Part shown: positions 1-5,605 of the stretch, piece by piece
Position numbering within the stretch: the stretch's first letter is position 1
How the letters are laid out: each line of letters opens with the position of its first letter
Assembly (NCBI GenBank): GCA_002899795.1
Contig: PPDG01000478.1
Coordinates: 1 to 5,690 of the forward strand
Source: Desulfobacteraceae bacterium
Lineage (GTDB): Bacteria; Desulfobacterota; Syntrophobacteria; BM002
Direction of reading: 5' to 3'
DNA length: 5,690 nucleotides
Notes under the pieces: generated by a model
The model's database searches: none
Seen by the model: only the letters and a program-made list of their open reading frames with translations
Told to the model about the DNA's origin: nothing
Position numbers and translations under genes: made by a program

Positions 1-39
1 AAACACCAGACAAGTTTTTTCGAGAAGTTACGTTTTGAA

Positions 40-134
40 CATTTGAGAATTCGGATTTTGTATTTGTTTCGTGCTTCGGGTTTCGTATTTCGAATTTGAG
101 TGCTAAGCACTCCTCCGTGTCTCCGTGGTTAGTA
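40..134. repeat. Degenerate TTCG-rich tract and short tandem repeat, non-coding
   Basis: Positions 50-97 consist of loosely repeated TTCG/TATTTCG-like units about ten bases apart. They are followed by the palindrome at 98-112 and then by two adjacent 8-bp units, CTCCGTGT (113-120) and CTCCGTGG (121-128). No gene-like reading frame runs through it. From memory, similar tracts of TTCG-type units plus CTCCGTGTCTCCGTGG-like words occur in many copies between genes of environmental bacteria, so I infer a decayed dispersed repeat. That resemblance could not be searched here. The rest of 1-249, downstream of map, shows no gene and no convincing intrinsic terminator. Confidence 0.4.
98..112. repeat. 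15-bp palindrome GAGTGCT-A-AGCACTC
   Basis: Two perfect 7-base arms (98-104 and 106-112) flank a single central A. It lies about 140 bases past the map stop codon. It could be an operator-like dyad or part of the surrounding repeat. As RNA it could form only a short hairpin of about five pairs and no T-run follows on either strand, so it is a poor terminator candidate. No function is assigned. Confidence 0.5.
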
Positions 135-249
135 AAGGCATATATCGAACACTGTTATCTGCAGTAGGTGGAGCCAAAGGAATAGGCGTTTATCGAATTG
201 CGGACTTCTGGTGGTTGTTGATCTTACGAATGGGCAGACAGGACAAGGG

Positions 250-1128
250 CTATAAATCGAACGGCGTCAAACTTTCGTAACCATTGTCGGTAACAAGTAC
301 AGTTTGCTCAAACTGGGCAGAAAGCGATCCGTCTTTCGTTACCGCCGTCCAGTTGTCAGCCAAAATAAGGAGCTCCTTGCTTCCCAGATTAACCATGGGC
401 TCAACAGTGAAGACCATCCCAGGAACCAAGCGAATGCCTTCCCCCTTTCTGCCGAAATGTGGCACCTGCGGGGGTTCATGAAAAGTAAAACCTATTCCAT
501 GACCGGTAAATTCCTCCACCACCGAACAACCTTCCCCTTCAGCATATTTTTGAATGGCCCAGCCAATATCCCCTACTGTATTTCCAGGTCCCACCATGGC
601 CAAAGCCACTTTGAGACTCTCACGGGCCACCTTAACTATTTTCCTGGCCTCTGGACTGGGGCTGCCAACAAAAAAGGTCTTATTGACATCGGCATAGTAT
701 CCGTCCAAGATGGAAGTCACATCCACATTTGCTATGTCTCCGTCCTGCAATATTCTTTCTCCCGGGATCCCATGACATATTTCTTCATTTACGGAAACAC
801 AAACAGATTTGGGAAAGCCCCTATAGTTCAGCGGTGCGGGGATAGCACCATTTTTGATGGTAAATTCATGAACGAGGGTGTTGATCTCATCAGTTTTGAT
901 GCCTGGTTTGATCTGTGTTTCCACCAAATCAAGGGTCTTAAGGACTAATCGACCAGCCCGTTTTATCTTTTGAATTTCTCCTTTTTCTTTGAGCCTAATA
1001 TTGTATTTCTGGGCGTATATTTTTTTTACGCTTTGATGCTGGATCTTACTCTTCCCCAAGCAACATTTCTTGTATTTCAGCCCACTTCCACAAGGGCAAG
1101 GGTCGTTTCTTCCCATTTTCTTCGGCAT
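250..1128 (-). CDS. map: Methionine aminopeptidase, type I, with N-terminal SEC-C zinc motif
   Basis: This cytosolic metalloprotease removes the initiator methionine from nascent proteins. The 292-residue protein is complete. Residues 6-23 form a SEC-C motif (GRNDPCPCGSGLKYKKCC) with likely zinc ligands C11, C13, C22 and C23, a module that in related proteins helps contact the ribosome or SecB. The pita-bread catalytic domain follows from about residue 45 to 290. By alignment with the E. coli enzyme, the five metal ligands are all visible: D136 (NVDVT), D147 (ADVNKTF), H210 (TGHGIG), E243 (TVEPMVN) and E274 (SAQFEQT). The active-site histidines H119 (EEICHG) and H217 (FHEPPQV) are also present. 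It is about 28 residues longer than the short E. coli form because of the SEC-C extension. The ATG is preceded by AGAGGAA (1132-1138, minus sense), which puts GAGG five bases from the start. It is transcribed divergently from the FHA gene. No defect is seen. Confidence 0.97.
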   Translation of the reverse strand: MPKKMGRNDPCPCGSGLKYKKCCLGKSKIQHQSVKKIYAQKYNIRLKEKGEIQKIKRAGRLVLKTLDLVETQIKPGIKTDEINTLVHEFTIKNGAIPAPLNYRGFPKSVCVSVNEEICHGIPGERILQDGDIANVDVTSILDGYYADVNKTFFVGSPSPEARKIVKVARESLKVALAMVGPGNTVGDIGWAIQKYAEGEGCSVVEEFTGHGIGFTFHEPPQVPHFGRKGEGIRLVPGMVFTVEPMVNLGSKELLILADNWTAVTKDGSLSAQFEQTVLVTDNGYESLTPFDL

Positions 1129-1198
1129 AGATTCCTCTGTGGAGCTCCAGCTACCGTCTCATAACTCAATTCGCCATATCAGTCCAAAGGCCGTGCCA

Positions 1199-1228
1199 AA
1201 TATAACATGAATTATTCTGATTCTACAA
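1199..1228 (-). promoter_or_regulatory. Candidate sigma-70-type promoter of map
   Basis: Read on the minus strand, there is an extended -10, TG-T-TATATT (1207 down to 1199), with five of six matches to TATAAT. An 18-base spacer separates it from a weak -35, TTGTAG (1228-1223). It would start transcription near 1192, giving a map leader of about 65 bases. A second possible -10, TATAAT at 1259-1254 (minus), is a perfect hexamer but lacks a recognisable -35. Either could be used. The call rests on motif matching in AT-rich DNA only. Confidence 0.35.
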
Positions 1229-1268
1229 AGACCTAACGAATTTCTATCCGGAAATTATACAAATGGAT

Positions 1269-1349
1269 GTGATTCTAAGGAGTGCGACGACGACGAATCT
1301 CATGTCCATATGGTTTGCAGGAGATCCTTCGCTTTGCGTAGAATGACAT
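1269..1349. repeat. Decayed REP-like inverted repeat element
   Basis: The left half begins GTGATTCT (1269-1276) and ends GCGACGACGACGAATCT (1284-1300). The right half begins AGATCCTTCGCTTTGCG (1322-1338) and ends AGAATGAC (1340-1347). The halves are imperfect reverse complements, with outer ends matching at 7 of 8 bases, around a centre of about 20 bases. The right half closely resembles the repeat I recall as ATTCTTCGCTTCGCTCAGAATGACA, which is scattered between genes in many environmental genomes. This one looks partly decayed. It sits between the two divergent genes, upstream of the sigma-54-like site. Membership of the family is from memory and untested. Confidence 0.55.
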
Positions 1350-1394
1350 TCACCCTTAAATCTAGTCGCCATCCTCATTGACTTCCGCAAAATT

Positions 1395-1410
1395 TGGCAA
1401 GAAATATGCA
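1395..1410 (+). promoter_or_regulatory. Candidate sigma-54 (-24/-12) promoter for the FHA-cyclase operon
   Basis: The sequence TGGCAAG-AAAT-ATGCA matches the sigma-54 consensus TGGCACG-N4-TTGCW except at two bases (C to A in the -24 half, T to A in the -12 half). The invariant GG (1396-1397) and GC (1408-1409) are exactly ten bases apart, as required. Transcription would begin near 1420, leaving a leader of about 100 bases before the ATG at 1521. If real, the operon would need an ATP-driven enhancer-binding activator. No activator gene is in the window. No good sigma-70 promoter competes with it: TTGACT at 1378-1383 has no -10 at proper spacing. Confidence 0.45.
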
Positions 1411-1462
1411 TAGTTCTTTAAACCTGAAAGAAAACAGAAGACTGGCATTCGGTACAGAGTGG

Positions 1463-1489
1463 ATGGCCGCCTGCAGCAGGCACAGCCAT
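1463..1489 (+). promoter_or_regulatory. Strong leader hairpin upstream of the FHA gene
   Basis: Outer arms ATGGC (1463-1467) and GCCAT (1485-1489) enclose inner arms GCCTG (1469-1473) and CAGGC (1477-1481) around a three-base loop. The only unpaired interior bases are one C on the left and ACA on the right. The core is also a 13-bp DNA palindrome, GCCTGC-A-GCAGGC (1469-1481). It ends 31 bases before the ATG and 18 bases before the ribosome-binding site, so it would not hide that site directly. No T-run follows, so it is not an intrinsic terminator. It could be an RNA stability or control element, or a protein-binding dyad. Confidence 0.4.
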
Positions 1490-1507
1490 ATCTTCGCAGC
1501 AGCCGTA

Positions 1508-1512
1508 TAGGA
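1508..1512 (+). promoter_or_regulatory. Ribosome-binding site that decides the FHA gene start
   Basis: TAGGA lies eight bases before ATG 1521 but only two bases before the in-frame GTG at 1515. Normal spacing therefore favours the ATG, which makes the protein two residues shorter than the longest possible form. Confidence 0.6.
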
Positions 1513-1520
1513 CCGTGTCC

Positions 1521-2732
1521 ATGAAGCAGTGTTACCTGGCCTTTGAAATAGGATCCATGCAGAAGACCATCTATCCGTTGTTGGGACCAACCACCATTGG
1601 CCGGGCTGCGGACAATACTATCACCCTGCCAGATCCCATGACTTCGCGCAATCATGCCAGATTAGTCATCGCCGATGGAAAATGGGTGGTGGAGGATTTG
1701 GGAAGCGCCAATGGTATCATTTTCGGCGGGCAACGTGTAGAAAGAGTGGCTCTCAGCTCAGGAGATATCTTCGAAGTCGGTGGAGTCAGTTTTCGCTACG
1801 TAGAGAAGGAAATCTCGGGAAAAAGTAAGCAACTGTTTGAGACCGTACAAATCCTGGCAACTGCAGGCGACGACTTGGATTTCCATGTTGCTGAAGAGAC
1901 AAAGGAAGCAGCAGCAGAGCAAAGCATACCTTGGTCTCAACGACTTCAGGAAGCAGTTGCTGCAATTCCTTTTTTCTCACCTTTGGATGGCGATGAGAGG
2001 AAAAAACTCGCCGATGCTGCGACCCTCCACGTATTCAATGCTGGGGAGATAATCATCCGTGAAGAAGATCCGGGACGCTCGATCTACGTTATATTGGACG
2101 GTAAGATTCGGGTGTTCACAAGAGATAATCACGGTGAAGAACTGGAGCTTGCTGTCTTAGGGGCAAGCCAGTTTTTTGGTGAAATGTCCTTCTTGACCGG
2201 CAAGCTGCGATCGGGTTCGGTGGCGGCCGTGGATACAAGTGTCATAGTCGAACTCAGTTACACCAGCATGAGAAAGGTGGTCAAAGAACATCCCACCGTT
2301 AAGAAGGTATTGGTGGAGTACTACCAAGAGCGGTCGGGGAATACCGCGGAGAAACGTGGCGAAAAGGGAATGGACGAAGGAAAGCGTGACTCTCGCCAGA
2401 AAGACCGAGTATCAGTGAAGCTCGTGATCTTACCCCAAACTACACCCACTGGCGAAGCAAAAGCAAGTTCCTGGAAAGGTGTTTCTGTGGACTTTGCCGA
2501 GTCAGGTATTGTGGTCAGAGTGTCTGGAGCATCGCCAAAGACATTCCTAGTCCAGGGTGAAGTCAGTTTGGAGATTGATCTTCCGGAACCCTGGGGAGAG
2601 ATTCGCACTCTGGGAACCATCCGCCGAGTCAAGTCTGCCCAAACGGCAAAGGAAATGACGATGGTGGGGATTGAGTATGCTGGCATGGCGGAAGCGGATG
2701 CAAAAAAACTTAAAGACTACTTATCTGGCTAA
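1521..2732 (+). CDS. FHA - cyclic nucleotide-binding - PilZ domain signalling protein
   Basis: This is a soluble 403-residue protein with no signal peptide, membrane segment, helix-turn-helix or enzyme domain. Residues 3-93 form an FHA (phosphothreonine-binding) domain with the conserved Gly-Arg (TIGR, R28), SRNH (S42-H45) and SANG (N64). A linker of about 50 residues follows. Residues 150-270 form a CRP-like cyclic nucleotide-binding domain whose phosphate-binding cassette (FGEMSFLTGKLRSGSVAA) keeps G220, E221, R230 and S231, consistent with a cyclic mononucleotide ligand. After a charged linker, residues 288-401 look like a PilZ c-di-GMP-binding domain. RQKDR (R292, R296) fits the RxxxR motif. 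DFAESG (D324-G329) fits D/NxSxxG except that the serine is alanine. The likely role is an adaptor combining phosphopeptide, cyclic-nucleotide and c-di-GMP inputs; ligands and partner are inferred. The diguanylate cyclase gene follows after 48 bases, probably in the same operon. The FHA and cNMP calls are firm and the PilZ call is good but non-canonical. Confidence 0.92.
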   Translation: MKQCYLAFEIGSMQKTIYPLLGPTTIGRAADNTITLPDPMTSRNHARLVIADGKWVVEDLGSANGIIFGGQRVERVALSSGDIFEVGGVSFRYVEKEISGKSKQLFETVQILATAGDDLDFHVAEETKEAAAEQSIPWSQRLQEAVAAIPFFSPLDGDERKKLADAATLHVFNAGEIIIREEDPGRSIYVILDGKIRVFTRDNHGEELELAVLGASQFFGEMSFLTGKLRSGSVAAVDTSVIVELSYTSMRKVVKEHPTVKKVLVEYYQERSGNTAEKRGEKGMDEGKRDSRQKDRVSVKLVILPQTTPTGEAKASSWKGVSVDFAESGIVVRVSGASPKTFLVQGEVSLEIDLPEPWGEIRTLGTIRRVKSAQTAKEMTMVGIEYAGMAEADAKKLKDYLSG

Positions 2733-2766
2733 ATTGGAGTTGGACTGAAACTAAGAATACCCTTGA

Positions 2767-2773
2767 GAGGGGG
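2767..2773 (+). promoter_or_regulatory. Ribosome-binding site that decides the cyclase start (TTG 2781)
   Basis: GAGGGGG lies seven bases before the in-frame TTG at 2781, which is good spacing. The earlier in-frame TTG at 2763 has no purine-rich ribosome-binding site ahead of it and would place this motif inside the coding region. TTG 2781 is therefore preferred. No in-frame ATG occurs before the first membrane segment. Confidence 0.6.
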
Positions 2774-2780
2774 ATATCTT

Positions 2781-4517
2781 TTGGCTGCCGAGAAACAGGA
2801 CAAGAAACAGCTCCTGCAGGTATCTCGTCTGAATAGCATTAAGACCAGGATCATTGTATTCGCCCTGCTCGCCACCATTATTCCTTCGGTGAGTATGGGG
2901 TGGCTTTCCTATGTCCAGAACAGAAAATTCTTAAACGCAAAGATCAAGCAGGAATTGAGAGTTGTTACTTCTCAAGCTTCCCGAGAGCTTGATCTGTGGC
3001 TCAAGGGTCGACTCTACGATGTACGAGTTTTTTCCAGCTCATACGTTGTCTTAGAGAATCTTGACAAGATTGTAGGCCAGGGTGGTGCACACATAGAAAA
3101 CGTTGTGGCCCGCCGCCGCCTAAAGGACTACCTGGGGTCTGTGCGGGAAAAAATCGTCGACTACCAAGAACTCATGCTCCTGGATCTGGATGGGAAGATA
3201 GTGGCCACCAGCTCAAAGCCGGCCACCACCGTGAAATTGCCGGATAAATGGCTTCCGCGAGCGCAAGCAAACAAGCACACTATCGGACTACCCCATTGGG
3301 ATGAGACTTTGCAAGCGGGTGTTGTGGTGGTTACGCAGCCCATCCGGACCGGCAACGAGCGTTTATTGGGCGTTCTTGCCGCCAAGATCAACTTTCGAAC
3401 TGTCAGCAAGACCTTGAAAAACTACACCCAAGGTGAGATAGGAGAGCTCTATTTGATCACAGAGGAAGGGACTTTGCTCGTCAGTTCCCGGCCCATTTCG
3501 GCAAAGTTCCTGGAAGCAAAACTGGTGGGAAATACAACGCGAAAACTTTTTTTTGGAGAAGGAGATCCTCAGCGATATTCTGGCTACCATGGCGAGCCGG
3601 TGGTGGGCGCCCTCAAGAGAATGTCAGAGCTGGATTGGGGGGTTGTGGCTGAAAAGGAAAGAGCGAAAGCGTATGCCCAGATCGTCCGGCTTCGGAATGT
3701 AACCTTAGTGCTGGTAGTGGGCCTGCTGCTCTTCATTGGCCTCGGAGCCTATCTCCTCGGCCTCACTCTGGTCCGTCCCCTAGACCGTCTCACCGGGGGT
3801 GCTTCTAAGGTGGCCGCGGGCGATTTGGAGGTGGATCTTCCCGTTATCAGTCGCAGTGAGGTAGGCTATCTCACTGAGGTCTTCAACGACATGGTAGCAC
3901 GGTTGCGTCAGGGCCGAGAAGAACTGGCTGCCATCAACAAGACTCTCCGCAAAAAGAACAGGGAACTCCATGAGCTCTCCATAACCGATAGTCTGACTGG
4001 ACTGTATAATCGTAAACACTTGATGGAAACTCTGGACAATGAGGTGGCCCGCTCCAAGCGGCACAAACATGATTTTGCCGTGCTGGTCATCGATATCGAT
4101 CATTTCAAGGAATACAACGACACTTATGGTCATCTGGCGGGTGACGAAGTACTCAGCAGACTGGCTTCAGTTTTCAAGAAATCCGTCCGCAGCTGTGATT
4201 ATGTTGCGCGCTATGGTGGAGAGGAATTCATACTAGTATTGCCGGAGATTGGTCCGGAAGATGGAGTGAAGGCGGCGGAGCGGATCCGAAAAAAAGTGGT
4301 CAAGGAAAATTTCGCTGGCGATGGGGAACCAAGAGAGGTTACGGTAAGTGTAGGCGTTGCCTCATATCCCAAGGATGGTGACGACCCTCAGGCCATCATT
4401 AGACATGCTGATGCCGCTCTCTACCAATCCAAAGAAAGTGGACGCAACCAGGTAGTTCTGGCCGGGGAAACTCCGAAGAAAAAAGGCAAAAATCGAAGTC
4501 AAAAGGTTGAGCTCTGA
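2781..4517 (+). CDS. Membrane diguanylate cyclase: Cache - HAMP - GGDEF
   Basis: It makes cyclic di-GMP from two GTP at the inner membrane. Starting from TTG 2781, the protein has 578 residues. Membrane segment 1 is at about 24-43. A periplasmic region of about 260 residues (44-304) looks like a double Cache sensor, with a first-module strand LMLLDLDGKI (131-140) and a second-module strand GELYLITEEG (221-230). Membrane segment 2 is at about 307-330. HAMP begins at LVRPLDRL (330-337) and runs to about 375. A short coiled coil (375-400) leads into GGDEF (400-561). The catalytic signature is GGEEF (479-483), with metal/substrate residues D438, N446 and D455. An RxxD inhibitory site (RSCD, 470-473) stands exactly five residues before GGEEF, so product feedback is expected. 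The tail is lysine-rich. The gene follows the FHA-cNMP-PilZ gene by 48 bases. The Cache ligand is unknown. An alternative start at TTG 2763 adds six residues. Confidence 0.95.
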   Translation: MAAEKQDKKQLLQVSRLNSIKTRIIVFALLATIIPSVSMGWLSYVQNRKFLNAKIKQELRVVTSQASRELDLWLKGRLYDVRVFSSSYVVLENLDKIVGQGGAHIENVVARRRLKDYLGSVREKIVDYQELMLLDLDGKIVATSSKPATTVKLPDKWLPRAQANKHTIGLPHWDETLQAGVVVVTQPIRTGNERLLGVLAAKINFRTVSKTLKNYTQGEIGELYLITEEGTLLVSSRPISAKFLEAKLVGNTTRKLFFGEGDPQRYSGYHGEPVVGALKRMSELDWGVVAEKERAKAYAQIVRLRNVTLVLVVGLLLFIGLGAYLLGLTLVRPLDRLTGGASKVAAGDLEVDLPVISRSEVGYLTEVFNDMVARLRQGREELAAINKTLRKKNRELHELSITDSLTGLYNRKHLMETLDNEVARSKRHKHDFAVLVIDIDHFKEYNDTYGHLAGDEVLSRLASVFKKSVRSCDYVARYGGEEFILVLPEIGPEDGVKAAERIRKKVVKENFAGDGEPREVTVSVGVASYPKDGDDPQAIIRHADAALYQSKESGRNQVVLAGETPKKKGKNRSQKVEL

Positions 4518-4547
4518 CTCGCGGCCGTTAGAAATGCTCCCGCGAGT
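4517..4547. terminator. Convergent-gene hairpin, possible bidirectional terminator
   Basis: Perfect 8-base arms ACTCGCGG (4517-4524) and CCGCGAGT (4540-4547) flank a 15-base loop. The left arm begins at the last base of the cyclase stop codon. The hairpin lies in the 82-base gap between the convergent cyclase and lipoprotein genes, where a shared terminator is expected. No T-run follows on either strand, so it is not a classical intrinsic terminator. It may instead be a 3'-end-protecting stem or act with Rho. Confidence 0.4.
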
Positions 4548-4599
4548 GCATTCCCCGTAGTCCACCTCCGGCAGACTGCAGGGAGCTTCAACAGACCCT

Positions 4600-5370
4600 T
4601 TAACGACCACCTACGAGAGTCTGGAAGACCCAGCCATAGGAGCCATCCTCGCTCATCACCCGCAACCACTTGTCCTTGTATGAATAGCCAATGAGCGGAG
4701 TTCCTTTCTCCAGGGTGGTGATGACCTTGCTCTCGAGATCGGGTTGATCCCTGAGATTACTGGTTCTCAGCACTTGGAGCGGCAGCGGCAGGGAAAAAAA
4801 CACCTCTCCCTCAATGGGTGGTAAACGCTTAATGGGTGCCGCCTTTTCTCGGCTCGTAAGTTGTATCTGGCCGGCCCTGATGTGACCCTTGGCCTGATTG
4901 GTAAGGTAAACGGCGCCCCCGTAGTTCTCTTTTTTGAACTCCTGAGCACTCATCTTCAATAGCTCTTGAGCCTTGATAAGCTCTGGATTTCGCGTCTGAC
5001 CCGCCAACTGAGCTTTCAAGGCCTTTACGGCAATTTCAGCCTCCGCCATTTCTGAGGCAGCCTCTGCCTTGCTTTCTAAACTGCGAAGCTTGGCTTTAGC
5101 CCTGACCACTTCCTGAATGGCCTCATCCAACATTTCCTGCTGTGAGTTCAAGCGCTCCTCGAGTTGCTTGATTTGCGCATCCCGCTCCAGTAATTGCAAC
5201 TGAAGTTTCGCCATGTTGTCATCACGTTTTTCCAGGGTCTGCTGCAACTTCTTGACATCGTCAGATTTCTTCGATGGCCAATTAGCGCACGCTGGGATGA
5301 AACAGAATGAGACAGCCAGCAGTAGCCCCAGACATTGCCGTGAGTTTACCCTGATGAGTGAAGAGATCAT
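4600..5370 (-). CDS. Lipoprotein with coiled coil and C-terminal SH3b domain
   Basis: The protein has 256 residues. The N-terminus has a basic segment, a hydrophobic stretch (about 14-25) and a lipobox IPAC ending at C28, the predicted lipidated residue. The proline at -2 is slightly unusual. Alanine at +2 predicts sorting to the outer membrane, with the protein facing the periplasm. Residues about 34-125 form a long heptad-rich coiled coil (Glu, Lys, Gln, Leu). A helical stretch follows (about 130-170), including AQEFKKENYGGAVYLTNQAK, which resembles a single TPR-like or DUF4398-like hairpin. A bacterial SH3 domain lies at about 198-252 (NLRDQPDLESKVITTLEKGT, then GWVFQTLV), a fold that usually binds peptidoglycan or protein ligands. 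The ATG is preceded by AGGGAG (5380-5385, minus sense), nine bases away. Its role is unknown; cell-envelope attachment or a periplasmic scaffold is likely. It converges on the cyclase gene and is not in its operon. Confidence 0.88.
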   Translation of the reverse strand: MISSLIRVNSRQCLGLLLAVSFCFIPACANWPSKKSDDVKKLQQTLEKRDDNMAKLQLQLLERDAQIKQLEERLNSQQEMLDEAIQEVVRAKAKLRSLESKAEAASEMAEAEIAVKALKAQLAGQTRNPELIKAQELLKMSAQEFKKENYGGAVYLTNQAKGHIRAGQIQLTSREKAAPIKRLPPIEGEVFFSLPLPLQVLRTSNLRDQPDLESKVITTLEKGTPLIGYSYKDKWLRVMSEDGSYGWVFQTLVGGR

Positions 5371-5402
5371 ATCCCTATTCTCCCTGTATGGGCTGTTGGT
5401 GA

Positions 5403-5418
5403 CACTATCAAGACAGTG
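5403..5418. promoter_or_regulatory. Operator-like dyad upstream of the lipoprotein gene
   Basis: The 7-base arms CACTATC (5403-5409) and GACAGTG (5412-5418) match as reverse complements at six of seven positions around a central AA. The dyad lies 33-48 bases upstream of the lipoprotein ATG, where a repressor or activator site could be. A single short imperfect dyad may be chance, and no regulator is known from the window. Confidence 0.2.
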
Positions 5419-5605
5419 AAAAATTGGTCATGGTACCACATGGATTTGATATTACTGGACAACCATAGCAAATTTTGCGGTAACAAGAAAGACTCAGTAT
5501 TTTCCGGCATTGACATCACATCAAATACCAGTACAATATATACAGTTTACGAGAGCAGGCAACACACCTACCTCAAAACTAGCTCTAGCCCGGATATTTC
5601 ATGAA
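5419..5605. other. Non-coding stretch between lipoprotein gene and right-edge frame
   Basis: Nothing gene-like is seen here. The stretch is AT-rich relative to both sides and should hold the lipoprotein promoter, read leftward. No -35/-10 pair stands out, although TTGTTA near 5483-5488 (minus sense) is a possible -35 without a good partner. Near the right end are GCCCGGATATTT (5588-5599) and an 8-bp palindrome TTCATGAA (5598-5605) immediately beyond the stop codon of the truncated right-edge frame. If that frame is a transposase, the element's end must lie in this stretch. Confidence 0.4.

Noticed and set aside
304..948. Plus-strand open frame of 214 codons
   Set aside because: It lies wholly antisense to map, whose metal ligands and SEC-C motif are all intact. 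The translation shows no domain and no ribosome-binding site precedes it.
1239..1256. AATTTC...GAAATT inverted repeat
   Set aside because: It has only six AT-rich pairs in AT-rich promoter DNA, so chance is the simplest explanation.
1378..1407. Sigma-70 promoter with -35 TTGACT
   Set aside because: At 17-18 bases spacing the -10 would be GAAATA or AAATAT, poor matches. The overlapping sigma-54 pattern is much better.
2321..2686. Minus-strand open frame of 121 codons
   Set aside because: It is antisense to the cNMP/PilZ part of the FHA protein, with no recognisable domain in its translation.
3780..4133. Minus-strand open frame of 117 codons
   Set aside because: It is antisense to the HAMP and GGDEF coding region and has no domain or start signal of its own.
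5416..5604. Plus-strand open frame of 62 codons
   Set aside because: Its composition is not protein-like (rich in Ser, Thr, Asn and Tyr) and it has no ribosome-binding site. It spans the lipoprotein promoter region and the putative element end.
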